Counted from the stretch's first letter, positions 42,526-56,296 are shown. The stretch: DNA of 64,000 nucleotides from Aphrocallistes beatrix (GCA_963281255.1 OY725505.1:3286001-3350000); one strand, 5' to 3'. Program-made: numbers and translations. The notes: generated by a model from the letters alone, not told the origin.

Positions 42526-43686
42526 ATGAGATCAACTACTGCTCCGTATACATTTCAGCCACAAATGACACTATCACAAAATCCATATGGTCTTACCGGA
42601 GCCACTCCAGGTACCCCTTGGATCCCCACACCAGTGACAAGTGACATCGAAAATGCCACTTACCTCGCCACTCAAACGACACAAAATCCGAGCCCAATCA
42701 GCTCTCAACCAGGTTTTATCGCCATTAATCCCACCCAGAAAGTTTTTCCAACTTACGAGACCCCAAATGGCCCAGTAATGTACCAAACCGCAGCATCCTA
42801 TAAAAACCACTTTTTGCAACAAGCTTGGCCCAATTATGGCCTTTCAAGTGGATTAACCCCCGCGACACATTTTAACATCTTCCAAAACCGGAATGACGCT
42901 TACGGACAACTTGCGACCACACCCAATTCACTGAAAAGTTTGGGAGAACTCCCCTTTGCACGCCACCAAATGGATTTGCTCGGGAAAACCGTAAAAAGGG
43001 TAAAGAAAACGCACAAGGCACAAGGCATCGACGTACCCAACGATTTGAAAGAACCAACGCAAGCAGAAATGGAGAGCTTTGCAAAGGAATTTAAACAGAA
43101 ACGCATCAGTTTTGGGTTCACACAGGCGGACGTAGGAAACGAACTGGGGAAACTTTATGGGAACGCTTTTAGTCAAACTACCATTTGTCGATTTGAGGCC
43201 ATGCAACTCTCCTTCCGTAACATGTGTAAACTGCGCCCCATCCTACTCCATTGGCTCAATGAAGTAGATTCGCGAAAGAATAGCAATTATTTGAGCGAAA
43301 AGCACGAGATTAAACGGCGGAAGAAAAGGACTTCTCTGTCTTCGCGCTCCCGCATGCACCTCGAAGGCCAGTACCGCTATCAACCCAAACCTTCCGCGCT
43401 CGAAATTTCAGACCTATCGATGCAGCTAAATTTAGATAAAGAAGTGGTTCGCGTGTGGTTTTGCAATAGGCGCCAAAAAGATAGGCGCTTAAAGGGAATA
43501 ACTCCGTTGTCACTCCATGAAATGCAAAACTGTCGCAGTGTGTCCCATAATGACGCCCATTGCATGTCACCTCTCGGCTACAGCCAAAGCCCAACACTTC
43601 AAAATAGCCCACAATCCTCAGTCTCGTTAATCCATAATAACATTTGTGCAGAAACAATGGAAGGGAACTCTGGCAACTCGCTGTGA
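42526..43686 (+). CDS. POU-homeodomain transcription factor, class III-like, single exon
   Basis: A 386-residue nuclear DNA-binding protein. Residues 1-150 are a Thr/Pro/Gln/Asn-rich, probably disordered activation region. The POU-specific domain is at about 174-248 (RISFGFTQADVG, LYGNAFSQTTICRFEA, LSFRNMCKLRP). A short linker is followed by a homeodomain at about 263-322, with a basic start KRRKKRTS and recognition helix VVRVWFCNRRQK (Trp, Phe, Cys, Asn and Arg contact positions intact). The C-terminus is Ser/Asn-rich. FTQADVG, SQTTICRFEA and KPSA...EVVRVWFCNRRQK favour class III over class II, and the lack of introns is shared with many class III genes. The homeodomain's first two helices are divergent (SSRSRMHLEGQYRYQ). 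The ATG is the first in frame after the TATA box; a possible acceptor (TTGTAG) at about 42497 leaves room for a 5' noncoding exon. Confidence 0.93.
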   Translation: MRSTTAPYTFQPQMTLSQNPYGLTGATPGTPWIPTPVTSDIENATYLATQTTQNPSPISSQPGFIAINPTQKVFPTYETPNGPVMYQTAASYKNHFLQQAWPNYGLSSGLTPATHFNIFQNRNDAYGQLATTPNSLKSLGELPFARHQMDLLGKTVKRVKKTHKAQGIDVPNDLKEPTQAEMESFAKEFKQKRISFGFTQADVGNELGKLYGNAFSQTTICRFEAMQLSFRNMCKLRPILLHWLNEVDSRKNSNYLSEKHEIKRRKKRTSLSSRSRMHLEGQYRYQPKPSALEISDLSMQLNLDKEVVRVWFCNRRQKDRRLKGITPLSLHEMQNCRSVSHNDAHCMSPLGYSQSPTLQNSPQSSVSLIHNNICAETMEGNSGNSL

Positions 43687-44526
43687 TTGTTTATTTGTTT
43701 GTTTTTTATTCTGTACAATTGTAAATTTGATTAAAATTGAGTTTAATTAAAATTTATGATCCAACAAGGGCAATAAAATTAATGTAGAGTAGCTAGATAG
43801 TAATTGCAACATTCCAATGATCCTATCACATCGATATGAAATGATATTCAATATCTTATCATTAATATTCAAAAAGTGGCTATGGTGTCTAAGTGGTTTC
43901 AAAACGTGGAATTATTTCCAACTTGATAACTCACCCACAAATACAACAGGTGCTTATCTTCATGAGCAGATCTCGATGCTTGCAATTTGATTGGTTAAAC
44001 GTGGTTACACCTGATAACGTACCATTGTACCAAGGGATTTACAGGATTGGCTAAGCTGGGTTTGGAGGTATCATGTTGCAATAGTGACTAAAGCTCAAAA
44101 CGTATCCGATTGGCTGAGCTCTCTCCCACGTATAATTAATTAAATAATTTTAGAGTGTAACAAGTGCAGTCCCATTAGAGACAGTCTCTTTGTTGGAAAA
44201 TAGCCAATCTAATTAGCTCCTGAACACGTGATTGGATTGGGTCAGAATCTCTGCAAGATTACTTAACCATTATCATTGCAGATTTAACATTACAATTGAA
44301 ATATAAAAGGTGTGAAATTTGGATGGCGAATTTACATATAATCATAATGGAAAAGTGCATTTAGTAAATTCGTTCGAATGAAAGTGTAAATTAAGCATAA
44401 TCTTTGATGGGATTCAGTCCAAAAGGTAGGCCACAATGAATGGAACTAATCTTAATTATAGAAATAGTTCCGAAACGGGGAGAAGATGAATGAAGAAACT
44501 CTCTTTTAGTTCCTGAATTTTAAAAT
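43687..44526. other. POU 3' flank
   Basis: The POU 3' untranslated region is followed by AT-rich unique sequence. One exact T-box-like half-site is at 44308-44317. No gene seen. Confidence 0.5.
43772..43777 (+). terminator. Poly(A) signal of the POU gene
   Basis: AATAAA, 85 bp after the POU stop codon, is the first canonical polyadenylation hexamer downstream and fits a short 3' UTR. Confidence 0.6.
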
Positions 44527-44713
44527 AATAAACAAAAAACAAACAAACAAACAAACAAACAAACAAACAAAAACAAGCAAACATACATACATACATACAG
44601 ACAAACAGACAAATAGACAAACAAACAAACAACAAACTAACAAACAAACAAACTAACAAACAAACAAACAAACAAACAAACAAACAAACAAACAAACAAA
44701 CAAACAAACAAAC

Positions 44714-44792
<79 letters not shown>

Positions 44793-44812
44793 CTAACTAA
44801 CTAACTAACTAC
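44527..44812. repeat. (AAAC)n passing into (CTAA)n
   Basis: AAAC units with short ATAC and AGAC interruptions (44527-44716) pass into about 24 CTAA units (44717-44812). This is the same succession in the same orientation as at 22727-23006. Confidence 0.95.
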
Positions 44813-45829
44813 AAACGGACAAACGGACAAAGATACAAGGACAAACAACAATTATATAAATAAATAGATAATTCCATGAACATTAGAGCAAAATAGCTAT
44901 CAATTAAATCTTTACCAGTGAAGAGAGACGAAAAGCAACCACATTCCTAAGATAATTGGGTTGTTATGTAAAGTAGGCAGCAGTGTACTGTTAATTGTAA
45001 TGGAATCTCCACATTCCAATCCAACCAATCATATTTCAGAATTTGTGTCTAAGCTGATGCAATCTTAAAGTGGCATTACACCTGTGATCTTATCTTCAAA
45101 CCATGCATTCCAGACATTGGAATTGTTGTCAAGTTACACGTGATGACAGATTAATCTAGAAACTTCGCAAAGCTTTCTATCCAATCAAAATCCGTTTTTC
45201 AAACATTATATTTCAATAATATTAAAAATGTTAATGTTCTTTGAGAAAAATGCAAAAATTATACAGCTACAATGTTTCTATTTTTAAACTATGGATAATA
45301 ATCTAAATATAGGATTATGTTACTCAACTTGATAGACGGACAAGAATATACAAATAATCATTGGATGATGAATTGTGTCCTATACGACACTATTGTGCCA
45401 CACAATGGATTATACAGCTCGGCTAAGTTCCAGGTTGACACAATACCACTTTTATTGTGCCATTCAGTTCTATTGAGAATAGTAGAGTATGACACTTGAA
45501 TTCTGTGAACCATGGATACTAGGAATTGTAGTAGTTCTGTTGAGGCGCATGCGTTAGTCCTGTTGCGTGATATCTTGAGATCGTGATATCTTGAGATCCT
45601 AGTATTAAGTAACCATGGATGATTTAGTACCGTGATATCTTGAGATTGCAATATTTTGAGATATCGTAACATTCTGAGATTTTATTTGGGTTACACAAAT
45701 GGCCGTGTGGTTCAATCGGTTTCATTGCGGCAATAAATTGTGGCACATTGCAAAATTTGATGGACACGACACAATTTAGCGGCACACGACACAATTTATT
45801 ATGGTAAAACCCCATATGGACCTAAAATT
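44813..45829. other. Flank before the satellite array
   Basis: Mostly unique AT-rich DNA. At 45565-45685 the word GATATCTTGAGAT recurs about four times in imperfect form. At 45735-45800 CACGACACAATTTA-like words repeat. No gene is supported. Confidence 0.5.
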
Positions 45830-48800
45830 ATGAATCCACTAAATTATATAGATCCAAGTTAACTAGCCGATTTTTGCACTTTGACATCAAATATTGGCGT
45901 CCCCTTTTGCGACTTATCCAGGATATTAAGTTTTATTAGGATACCTATAACATCACTTCAACAAAATCCACCTCAGGGGGCGAATCTAACACCGATCAAA
46001 TTGGAATAATTCGCACAAATAATGAGTCCACTCAATTATATAGATCCAGGTAAAATAGCCGATTTTTGCACTTTGACAGCAAATATTGGCGTTCTTTTGC
46101 GACTTATCCTGGGTATTAGGTTTTATTAGGATACCTCGAACATCATTTCAACAAAATCCACCTCAGCAGACGAATATAACACCGATCAGATTGCAATTAT
46201 TCGCACAAATAATGAGTCCACTCAAAATATAAAAATCCAAGGTAAAATAGCCGATTTTTGCACTTTGACATCAAATATTGGCGTCCTTTTGCGACTTATC
46301 CAGGGTATTAGGTTTTATTAGGATACCTCGAACATCATTTCAACAAAATGCACCTCAGCGGACGAATATAACACCGATCAAATTGGAATTATTCGCACAA
46401 ATAATGAGTCCACTCAAAATATAAAAATCCAAGGTAAAATAGCCGATTTTTAAGGTTTGACATCAAATATTGGCGTCGTTTTGCGACTTGTCCAGGATAT
46501 TGAGTTTTAGTAGGATACCCCTAATACCATTTCAATAAAATCCACCGCAGCGGACAAATATAACACCGATCAAATTGGAATTATTCGCACAAATAATGAA
46601 TCTACTCAATTATATAGATCCAGGTGAAATAGCCGATTTTAGCACTTTGACATCAAATATTGGCGTCCTTTTGCGACTTATCCAGGGTATTAGGTTTTAT
46701 TAGGATACCTCTAACATCATTTCAACAAAATGCACCTCAGCGGACGAATATAACACCGATCAAATTGGAATTATTCGCACAAATAATGAGTCCACTCAAA
46801 ATATAAAAATCCAGGTAAAATAGCCGATTTTTAAGGTTTGACATCAAATATTGGCGTCCTTTTGCGACTTGTCCAGGATATTGAGTTTTATTAGGATACC
46901 CCTAATACCATTTCAATAAAATCCACCTCAGCGGACAAATATAACACCGATCAAATTGGAATTATTCGCACAAATAATGAATCTACTCAATTATATAGAT
47001 CCAGGTAAAATAGCCGATTTTTAAGGTTTGACATCAAATATTGGCGTTCTTTTGCGACTTATCCTGGGTATTAGGTTTTATTAGGATACCTCGAACATCA
47101 TTTCAATAAAATCCACCTCAGGGGAGGAATCTAACACCAATCAAATTGGAATTATTTGCACAAATAATGAGTCCACTCAATTATATAGATCCAGGTAAAA
47201 TAGCCGATTTTTGCACTTTGACATCAAATATTGGCGTCCTTTTGCGACTTATCCAGGGTATTAGGTTTTATTAGGATACCTCTAACATCATTTCAACAAA
47301 ATCCACCTCAGCCAACGAATATAACACCGATCAAATTGGAATTATTCGCTCAAATAATGAGTCCACTCAAAATATAAAAATCCAGGTAAAATAGCCGATT
47401 TTTAAGGTTTAACATCAAATATTGGCGTCGTTTTGCGACTTGTCCAGGATATTGAGTTTTAGTAGGATACCCCTAATACCATTTCAATAAAATCCACCGC
47501 AGCGGACAAATATAACACCGATCAAATTGGAATTATTCGCACAAATAATGAATCTACTCAATTATATAGATCCAGGTGAAATAGCCGATTTTAGCACTTT
47601 GACATCAAATATTGGCGTCCTTTTGCGACTTATCCAGGGTATTAGGTTTTATTAGGATACCTCTAACATCATTTCAACAAAATGCACCTCAGCGGACGAA
47701 TATAACACCGATCAAATTGGAATTATTCGCACAAATAATGAGTCCACTCAAAATATAAAAATCCAGGTAAAATAGCCGATTTTTAAGGTTTGACATCAAA
47801 TATTGGCGTTCTTTTGCGACTTATCGAGGTTATTAAGTTTTATTAGGATACCTCTAACATCATTTCAACAAAATCCACCACAGCGGACGAATATAACACC
47901 GATCAGATTGCAATTATTCGCACAAATAATGAGTCCACTCAAAATATAAAAATCCAAGGTAAATAGCCGATTTTTGCACTTTGACATCAAATATTGGCGT
48001 CCTTTTGCGACTTATCCAGGGTATTAGGTTTTATTAGGATACCTCTAACATCATTTCAACAAAATCCACCTCAGCCGACGAATATAACACCGATCAAATT
48101 GGAATTATTCGCACAAATAATGAATCTACTCAATTATATAGATCCAGGTGAAATAGCCGATTTTAGCACTTTGACATCAAATATTGGCGTCCTTTTGCGA
48201 CTTATCCAGGGTATTAGGTTTTATTAGGATACCTCTAACATCATTTCAACAAAATCCACCTCAGCCGACGAATATAACACCGATCAAATTGGAATTATTC
48301 GCACAAATAATGAATCTACTCAATTATATAGATCCAGGTGAAATAGCCGATTTTAGCACTTTGACATCAAATATTGGCGTCCTTTTGCGACTTGTCCAGG
48401 GTATTAAGTTTTATTAGGATACCTCTAACATCATTTCAATAAAATCCACCTCAGGGGAGGAATCTAACACCAATCAAATTGGAATTATTTGCACAAATAA
48501 TGAGTCCACTCAATTATATAGATCCAGGTAAAATAGCCGATTTTTGCACTTTGACATCAAATATTGGCGTCCTTTTGCGACTTATCCAGGGTATTAGGTT
48601 TTATTAGGATACCTCTAACATCATTTCAACAAAATCCACCTCAGCCGACGAATATAACACCGATCAAATTGGAATTATTCGCACAAATAATGAATCTACT
48701 CAATTATATAGATCCAGGTGAAATAGCCGATTTTAGCACTTTGACATCAAATATTGGCGTCCTTTTGCGACTTATCCAGGGTATTAGGTTTTATTAGGAT

Positions 48801-51800
48801 ACCTCTAACATCATTTCAACAAAATCCACCTCAGCCGACGAATATAACACCGATCAAATTGGAATTATTCGCACAAATAATGAATCTACTCAATTATATA
48901 GATCCAGGTGAAATAGCCGATTTTAGCACTTTGACATCAAATATTGGCGTCCTTTTGCGACTTATCCAGGGTATTAGGTTTTATTAGGATACCTCTAACA
49001 TCATTTCAACAAAATGCACCTCAGCGGACGAATATAACACCGATCAAATTGGAATTATTCGCACAAATAATGAGTCCACTCAAAATATAAAAATCCAGGT
49101 AAAATAGCCGATTTTTAAGGTTTGACATCAAATATTGGCGTTCTTTTGCGACTTATCGAGGTTATTAAGTTTTATTAGGATACCTCTAACATCATTTCAA
49201 CAAAATCCACCACAGCGGACGAATATAACACCGATCAGATTGCAATTATTCGCACAAATAATGAGTCCACTCAAAATATAAAAATCCAAGGTAAATAGCC
49301 GATTTTTGCACTTTGACATCAAATATTGGCGTCCTTTTGCGACTTATCCAGGGTATTAGGTTTTATTAGGATACCTCTAACATCATTTCAACAAAATCCA
49401 CCTCAGCCGACGAATATAACACCGATCAAATTGGAATTATTCGCTCAAATAATGAGTCCACTCAAAATATAAATATCCAGGTAAAATAGCCGATTTTTAA
49501 GGTTTGACATCAAATATTGGCGTTCTTTTGCGACTTATCGAGGTTATTATGTTTTATTAGGCTACCACTAATACCATTTCAATAAAATCCACCTCAGCGG
49601 ACAAATATAACACCGATCAAATTGGAATTATTCGCACAAATAATGAATCTACTCAATTATATAGATCCAGGTAAAATAGCCGATTTTTGCACTTTGACAT
49701 CAAATATTGGCGTCCTTTTGCGACTTGTCCAGGGTATTAAGTTTTATTAGGATACCTCTAACATCATTTCAACAAATCCACCTCAGCGGACGATTATAAC
49801 ACCGATCAGATTGCAATTATTCGCACAAATAATGAGTCCACTCAAAATATAAAAATCCAGGTAAATAGCCGATTTTTAAGGTTTGACATCAAATATTGGC
49901 GTTCTTTTGCGACTTATCGAGGTTATTAAGTTTTATTTGGATACCTCGAACATCATTTCAACAAAATGCACCTCAGCGGACGAATATAACACCGATCAAA
50001 TTGGAATTATTCGCACAAATAATGAATCTACTCAATTATATAGATCCAGGTAAAATAGCCGATTTTTGCACTTTGACATCAAATATTGGCGTCCTTTTGC
50101 GACTTATCCAGGGTATTAGGTTTTATTAGGATACCTCTAACATCATTTCAACAAAATCCACCTCAGCCAACGAATATAACACCGATCAAATTGGAATTAT
50201 TCGCTCAAATAATGAGTCCACTCAAAATATAAAAATCCAGGTAAAATAGCCGATTTTTAAGGTTTGACATCAAATATTGGCGTTCTTTTGCGACTTATCG
50301 AGGTTATTAAGTTTTATTAGGATACCTCTAACATCATTTCAACAAAATCCACCTCAGCGGACGAATATAACACCGATCAGATTGCAATTATTCGCACAAA
50401 TAATGAGTCCACTCAAAATATAAAAATCCAAGGTAAATAGCCGATTTTTGCACTTTGACATCAAATATTGGCGTCCTTTTGCGACTTATCCAGGGTATTA
50501 GGTTTTATTAGGATACCTCTAACATCATTTCAACAAAATCCACCTCAGCCGACGAATATAACACCGATCAAATTGGAATTATTCGCTCAAATAATGAGTC
50601 CACTCAAAATATAAATATCCAGGTAAAATAGCCGATTTTTAAGGTTTGACATCAAATATTGGCGTTCTTTTGCGACTTATCGAGGTTATTATGTTTTATT
50701 AGGCTACCACTAATACCATTTCAATAAAATCCACCTCAGCGGACAAATATAACACCGATCAAATTGGAATTATTCGCACAAATAATGAATCTACTCAATT
50801 ATATAGATCCAGGTAAAATAGCCGATTTTTGCACTTTGACATCAAATATTGGCGTCCTTTTGCGACTTGTCCAGGGTATTAAGTTTTATTAGGATACCTC
50901 TAACATCATTTCAACAAATCCACCTCAGCGGACGATTATAACACCGATCAGATTGCAATTATTCGCACAAATAATGAGTCCACTCAAAATATAAAAATCC
51001 AGGTAAATAGCCGATTTTTAAGGTTTGACATCAAATATTGGCGTTCTTTTGCGACTTATCGAGGTTATTAAGTTTTATTTGGATACCTCGAACATCATTT
51101 CAACAAAATGCACCTCAGCGGACGAATATAACACCGATCAAATTGGAATTATTCGCACAAATAATGAATCTACTCAATTATATAGATCCAGGTAAAATAG
51201 CCGATTTTTAAGGTTTGACATCAAATATTGGCGTCCTTTTGCGACTTATCCAGGGTATTAGGTTTTATTAGGATACCTCTAACATCATTTCAACAAAATC
51301 CACCTCAGCCAACGAATATAACACCGATCAAATTGGAATTATTCGCTCAAATAATGAGTCCACTCAAAATATAAAAATCCAGGTAAAATAGCCGATTTTT
51401 AAGGTTTGACATCAAATATTGGCGTTCTTTTGCGACTTATCGAGGTTATTAAGTTTTATTAGGATACCTCTAACATCATTTCAACAAAATCCACCTCAGC
51501 GGACGAATATAACACCGATCAGATTGCAATTATTCGCACAAATAATGAGTCCACTCAAAATATAAAAATCCAAGGTAAATAGCCGATTTTTGCACTTTGA
51601 CATCAAATATTGGCGTCCTTTTGCGACTTATCCAGGGTATTAGGTTTTATTAGGATACCTCTAACATCATTTCAACAAAATCCACCTCAGCCGACGAATA
51701 TAACACCGATCAAATTGGAATTATTCGCTCAAATAATGAGTCCACTCAAAATATAAATATCCAGGTAAAATAGCCGATTTTTAAGGTTTGACATCAAATA

Positions 51801-54800
51801 TTGGCGTTCTTTTGCGACTTATCGAGGTTATTATGTTTTATTAGGCTACCACTAATACCATTTCAATAAAATCCACCTCAGCGGACAAATATAACACCGA
51901 TCAAATTGGAATTATTCGCACAAATAATGAGTCCACTCAATTATATAGATCCAGGTAAAATAGCCGATTTTTGCACTTTGACATCAAATATTGGCGTCCT
52001 TTTGCGACTTATCCAGGGTATTAGGTTTTAATAGGATACCTCTAACATCATTTCAACAAAATCCACCTCAGCCAACGAATATAACACCGATCAAATTGGA
52101 ATTATTCGCTCAAATAATGAGTCCACTCAAAATATAAAAATCCAGGTAAAATAGCCGATTTTTAAGGTTTGACATCAAATATTGGCGTTCTTTTGCGACT
52201 TATCGAGGTTATTAAGTTTTATTAGGATACCTCTAACATCATTTCAACAAAATCCACCTCAGCGGACGAATATAACACCGATCAGATTGCAATTATTCGC
52301 ACAAATAATGAGTCCACTCAAAATATAAAAATCCAAGGTAAAATAGCCGATTTTTAAGGTTTGACATCAAATATTGGCGTTCTTTTGCGACTTATCGAGG
52401 TTATTCAGTTTTATTAGGCTACCCCTAATACCATTTCAATAAAATCCACCTCAGCGGACAAATATAACACCGATCAAATTGGAATTATTCGCACAAATAA
52501 TGAATCTACTCAATTATATAGATCCAGGTAAAATAGCCGATTTTTGCACTTTGACATCAAATATTGGCGTCCTTTTGCGACTTGTCCAGGGTATTAAGTT
52601 TTATTAGGATACCTCTAACATCATTTCAACAAATCCACCTCAGCGGACGATTCTAACTTGATCAGATTGCAATTAATCGCACAAATAATGAATCTACTCA
52701 ATTATATAGATCCAGGTAAAATAGCCGATTTTTGCACTTTGACATCAAATATTGGGGTCCTTTTGCGACTTATCCAGGGTATTAGGTTTTATTAGGATAC
52801 CTCTAACATCATTTCAACAAATCCACCTCAGCCGACGAATATAACACGGATCAAATTGGAATTATTCGCTCAAATAATGAGTCCACTCAAAATATAAAAA
52901 TCCAGGTAAAATAGCCGATTTTTAAGGTTTGACATCAAATATTGGCGTTCTTTTGCGACTTATCGTGTTATTAAGTTTTATTAGGATACCTCTAACATCA
53001 TTTCAACAAAATCCACCTCAGCCGACGAATATAACACCGATCAAATTGGAATTATTCGCTCAAATAATGAGTCCACTCAAAATATAAAAATCCAGGTTAA
53101 ATAGCCGATTTTTAAGGTTTGACATCAAATATTGGCGTCCTTTTGCGACTTGTCCAGGATATTGAGTTTTATTAGGATACCCCTAATACCATTTCAATAA
53201 AATTCACCTCAGCGGACAAATATAACACCGATCAAATTGGAATTATTCGCACAAATAATGAATCTACTCAATTATATAGATCCAGGTAAAATAGCCGATT
53301 TTTGCACTTTGACATCAAATATTGGGGTCCTTTTGCGACTTATCCAGGGTATTAGGTTTTATTAGGATACCTCTAACATCATTTCAATAAAATCCACCTC
53401 AGGGGAGGAATCTAACACCAATCAAATTGGAATTATTTGCACAAATAATGAGTCCACTCAATTATATAGATCCAGGTAAAATAGCCGATTTTTGCACTTT
53501 GACATCAAATATTGGCGTCCTTTTGCGACTTATCGAGGTTATTAAGTTTTATTAGGATACCTCTAACATCATTCCAACAAAATACACCTCAGCGGACGAA
53601 TATAACACCGATCAGATTGCAATTATTCGCACAAATAATGAGTCCACTCAAAATATAAAAATCCAAGCTAAAATAGCCGATTTTTGCACTTTGACATCAA
53701 ATATTGGCGTCCTTTTGCGACTTATCCAGGGTATTAGGTTTTATTAGGAAAGCTCTAACATCATTTCAACAAAATCCACCTCAGCCGACGTATATAACAC
53801 CGATCAAATTGGAATTATTCGCTCAAATAATGAGTCCACTCAATTATATAGATCCAGGTAAAATAGCCGATTTTTGCACTTTGACATCAAATATTGGCGT
53901 CCTTTTGCGACTTATCTAGGGTATTAGGTTTTATTAGGAAAGCTCTAACATCATTTCAACAAAATCCACCTCAGCCGACGTATATAACACCGATCAAATT
54001 GGAATTATTCGCACAAATAATGAGTCCACTCAAAATATATAAATCCAGGTAAATAGCCGATTTTTAAGGTTTGACATCAAATATTGGGGTTCTTTTGCGA
54101 CTTATCGAGGTTATTAAGTTTTATTAGGCTACCACTAATACCATTTCAATAAAATCCACCTCAGCGGACAAATATAACACCGATCAAATTGGAATTATTC
54201 GCACAAATAATGAATCTACTCAATTATATAGATCCAGGTAAAATAGCCGATTTTTGCACTTTGACATCAAATATTGGCGTCCTTTTGCGACTTGTCCAGG
54301 GTATTAAGTTTTATTAGGATACCTCTAACATCATTTCAACAAAATCCACCTCAGCGGACGAATATAACACCGATCAGATTGCAATTATTCGCACAAATAA
54401 TGAGTCCACTCAAAATATAAAAATCCAGGTAAAATAGCCGATTTTTAAGGTTTGACATCAAATGTTGGCGTTCTTTTGCGACTTATCGAGGTTATTAAGT
54501 TTTATTAGGATACCTCTAACATCATTTCAACAAAATCCACCTCAGCGGACGAATATAACACCGATCAGATTGCAATTATTCGCACAAATAATGAGTCCAC
54601 TCAAAATAGAAAATCCAAAGTAAAATAGCCGATTTTTGCACTTTGACATCAAATATTGGCGTCCTTTTGCGACTTATCCTGGGTATTAAGTTTTATTAGG
54701 ATACCTCTAACATCATTTCAATAAAATCCACCTCAGGGGACGAATCTAACACCGATCAAATTGGAATTATTCGCACAAATAATGAGTCCACTCAAAATAT

Positions 54801-55335
54801 AAAAATCCAGGTAAAATAGCCGATTTTTAACGTTTGACATCAAATATTGGCGTCCTTTTGCGACTTATCCAGGGTATTAAGTTTTATTAGGATACCTCTA
54901 ACATCATTTCAACAAAATCCACCTCAGCGGACGAATCTAACACCAATCAAATTGGAATTATTCGCACAAATAATGAGTCCACTCAATTATATAGATCCAG
55001 GTAAAATAACCGATTTTTGCACTTTGACATCAAATATTGGCGTCCTTTTGCGACTTATCGAGGTTATTAAGTTTTATTAGGATACCTCTAACATCATTCC
55101 AACAAAATACACCTCAGCGGACGAATATAACACCGATCAGATTGCAATTATTCGCACAAATAATGAGTCCACTCAAAATATTATAATCCAAGGTAAAATA
55201 GCCGATTTTTGCACTTTGACATCAAATATTGGCGTCCTTTTGCGACTTATCCAGGGTATTAAGTTTTATTAGGATACCTCTAACATCATTTCAACAAAAT
55301 CCACCTCAGTGCACGGATCTAACACCGTTCAAATG
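45830..55335. repeat. 190-bp satellite array, about 50 copies
   Basis: A continuous head-to-tail array with a 190-bp unit; for example, identical frames start at 47994, 48184, 48564 and 48754. Each unit contains TTGGCGTCCTTTTGCGACTT, CACCTCAGCSGACGAATATA and GGAATTATTCGCACAAATAA. Two main variants mix: one with CAATTATATAGATCC and TTTGCACTTTGAC, one with AAAATATAAAAATCC and TTTAAGGTTTGAC. A block with ATTAGGCTACCAC recurs at 49561, 50703 and 51845, showing a higher-order unit of about 1142 bp (six monomers). Because 190 is not a multiple of three, the 77-codon open frames (47994-55080) are by-products and not genes. Edge copies at both ends are more diverged. Confidence 0.97.
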
Positions 55336-55732
55336 GTATTTTGTATCTAATATTATGTGAGGATTTATTTGTATGCGTTACTCTTCTCAATGTTAACGGC
55401 TATTTCTCCGTGATAGCCTTCCTATTTCTTCTTCACTATTAAACGAAAATTGGAGAATTATTCGTTTAATTGGAGAGTTGATGCTCAATTGAAGAACGGA
55501 CTTTTTATAGTAGACGGACACTCACTCAGTTCGAGAAAGGATGCTTTGAGGCATAGGCGCCGAACCCGCTGAGGCTGGTGGGGTTCGAGCCCCCCCTGGA
55601 TTCGAAGACAAATTTTTTACAAAATTTAGGGTTCAGCTCCCCTGGAACCCCGAAATTGTCCTTAGATTTCGAAGGTTCGGCGCCCCTGCTTTGTAGATTA
55701 CACGCTCGATCTAAGAAGAGAAGACAGGATTG

Positions 55733-55795
55733 GATGAACACCCTCAATTGGATAAACACCCTCAATTGGATAAACACCCTCCATTGGATAAACAG
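55733..55795. repeat. 18-bp tandem repeat, about 3.5 units
   Basis: GGATAAACACCCTCAATT units lie head to tail with one to two substitutions. The open frame across it is not considered coding. Confidence 0.88.
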
Positions 55796-56124
55796 ACGTT
55801 GGATTGGAGATCTAGACACTCGGTAATATATTCTTGTTATTTATGATTTACTTTATTTACCTTCTTTCTCTGAATATTCGCCCCGCCGCTTATTTGTTTC
55901 ATGCGCCTTAAATCCCTGGAGCTCAAAATTACCCTATCTCTGAACATCATATCAAACTAGTATTCTCAGTATTGGCATAGATAGAAGTGCTTTTTGAAAC
56001 ATTACATTATCCTTTTTTAATAGAACTAACATTCTCAGTTGTGGCAAAAATAAAAGTGCCAGTCAATGTAGTAACAAAAAAAAGAGCGCCGGGTCAAAAT
56101 AACGAATGAAAAAAATAAGCGCCG

Positions 56125-56228
56125 AGGCTTGAATGAGCGCCGGGTCTAAAGGGTACACGAAATAAATAAGCGCCGGGTCTAAAGGGTGCACGAAATAAAT
56201 AAGCGCCGGGTCTAAAGGGTGTACGAAA
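56125..56228. repeat. 33/34-bp tandem repeat, about 3 units
   Basis: AGCGCCGGGTCTAAAGGGT starts at 56135, 56169 and 56202, with the spacer CACGAAATAAATA between units. Degenerate AGCGCCGRG copies precede it at about 56085-56120. Confidence 0.88.
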
Positions 56229-56296
56229 TTATTCGAAGCAATACGGTATTCATAAATACAAATAGCCATAATACATTGTTTGTTTACTTTCTTCAT

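Larger units (their letters stand above)
55336..56296. other. Repeat-rich flank after the satellite
   Basis: No gene supported. At 55575-55695 a GC-rich block repeats GGGTTCGAGCCCC / GGGTTCAGCTCCCC / GGTTCGGCGCCCC-like words. Two short tandem repeats follow (55733-55795 and 56125-56228). The remainder is AT-rich. Confidence 0.5.

Noticed and set aside
55578..55826. tRNA-like T-arm (GGGGTTCGAGCCCC)
   Set aside because: No matching D-arm, anticodon arm or acceptor stem at the right distances. It is part of a repeated GC-rich block.
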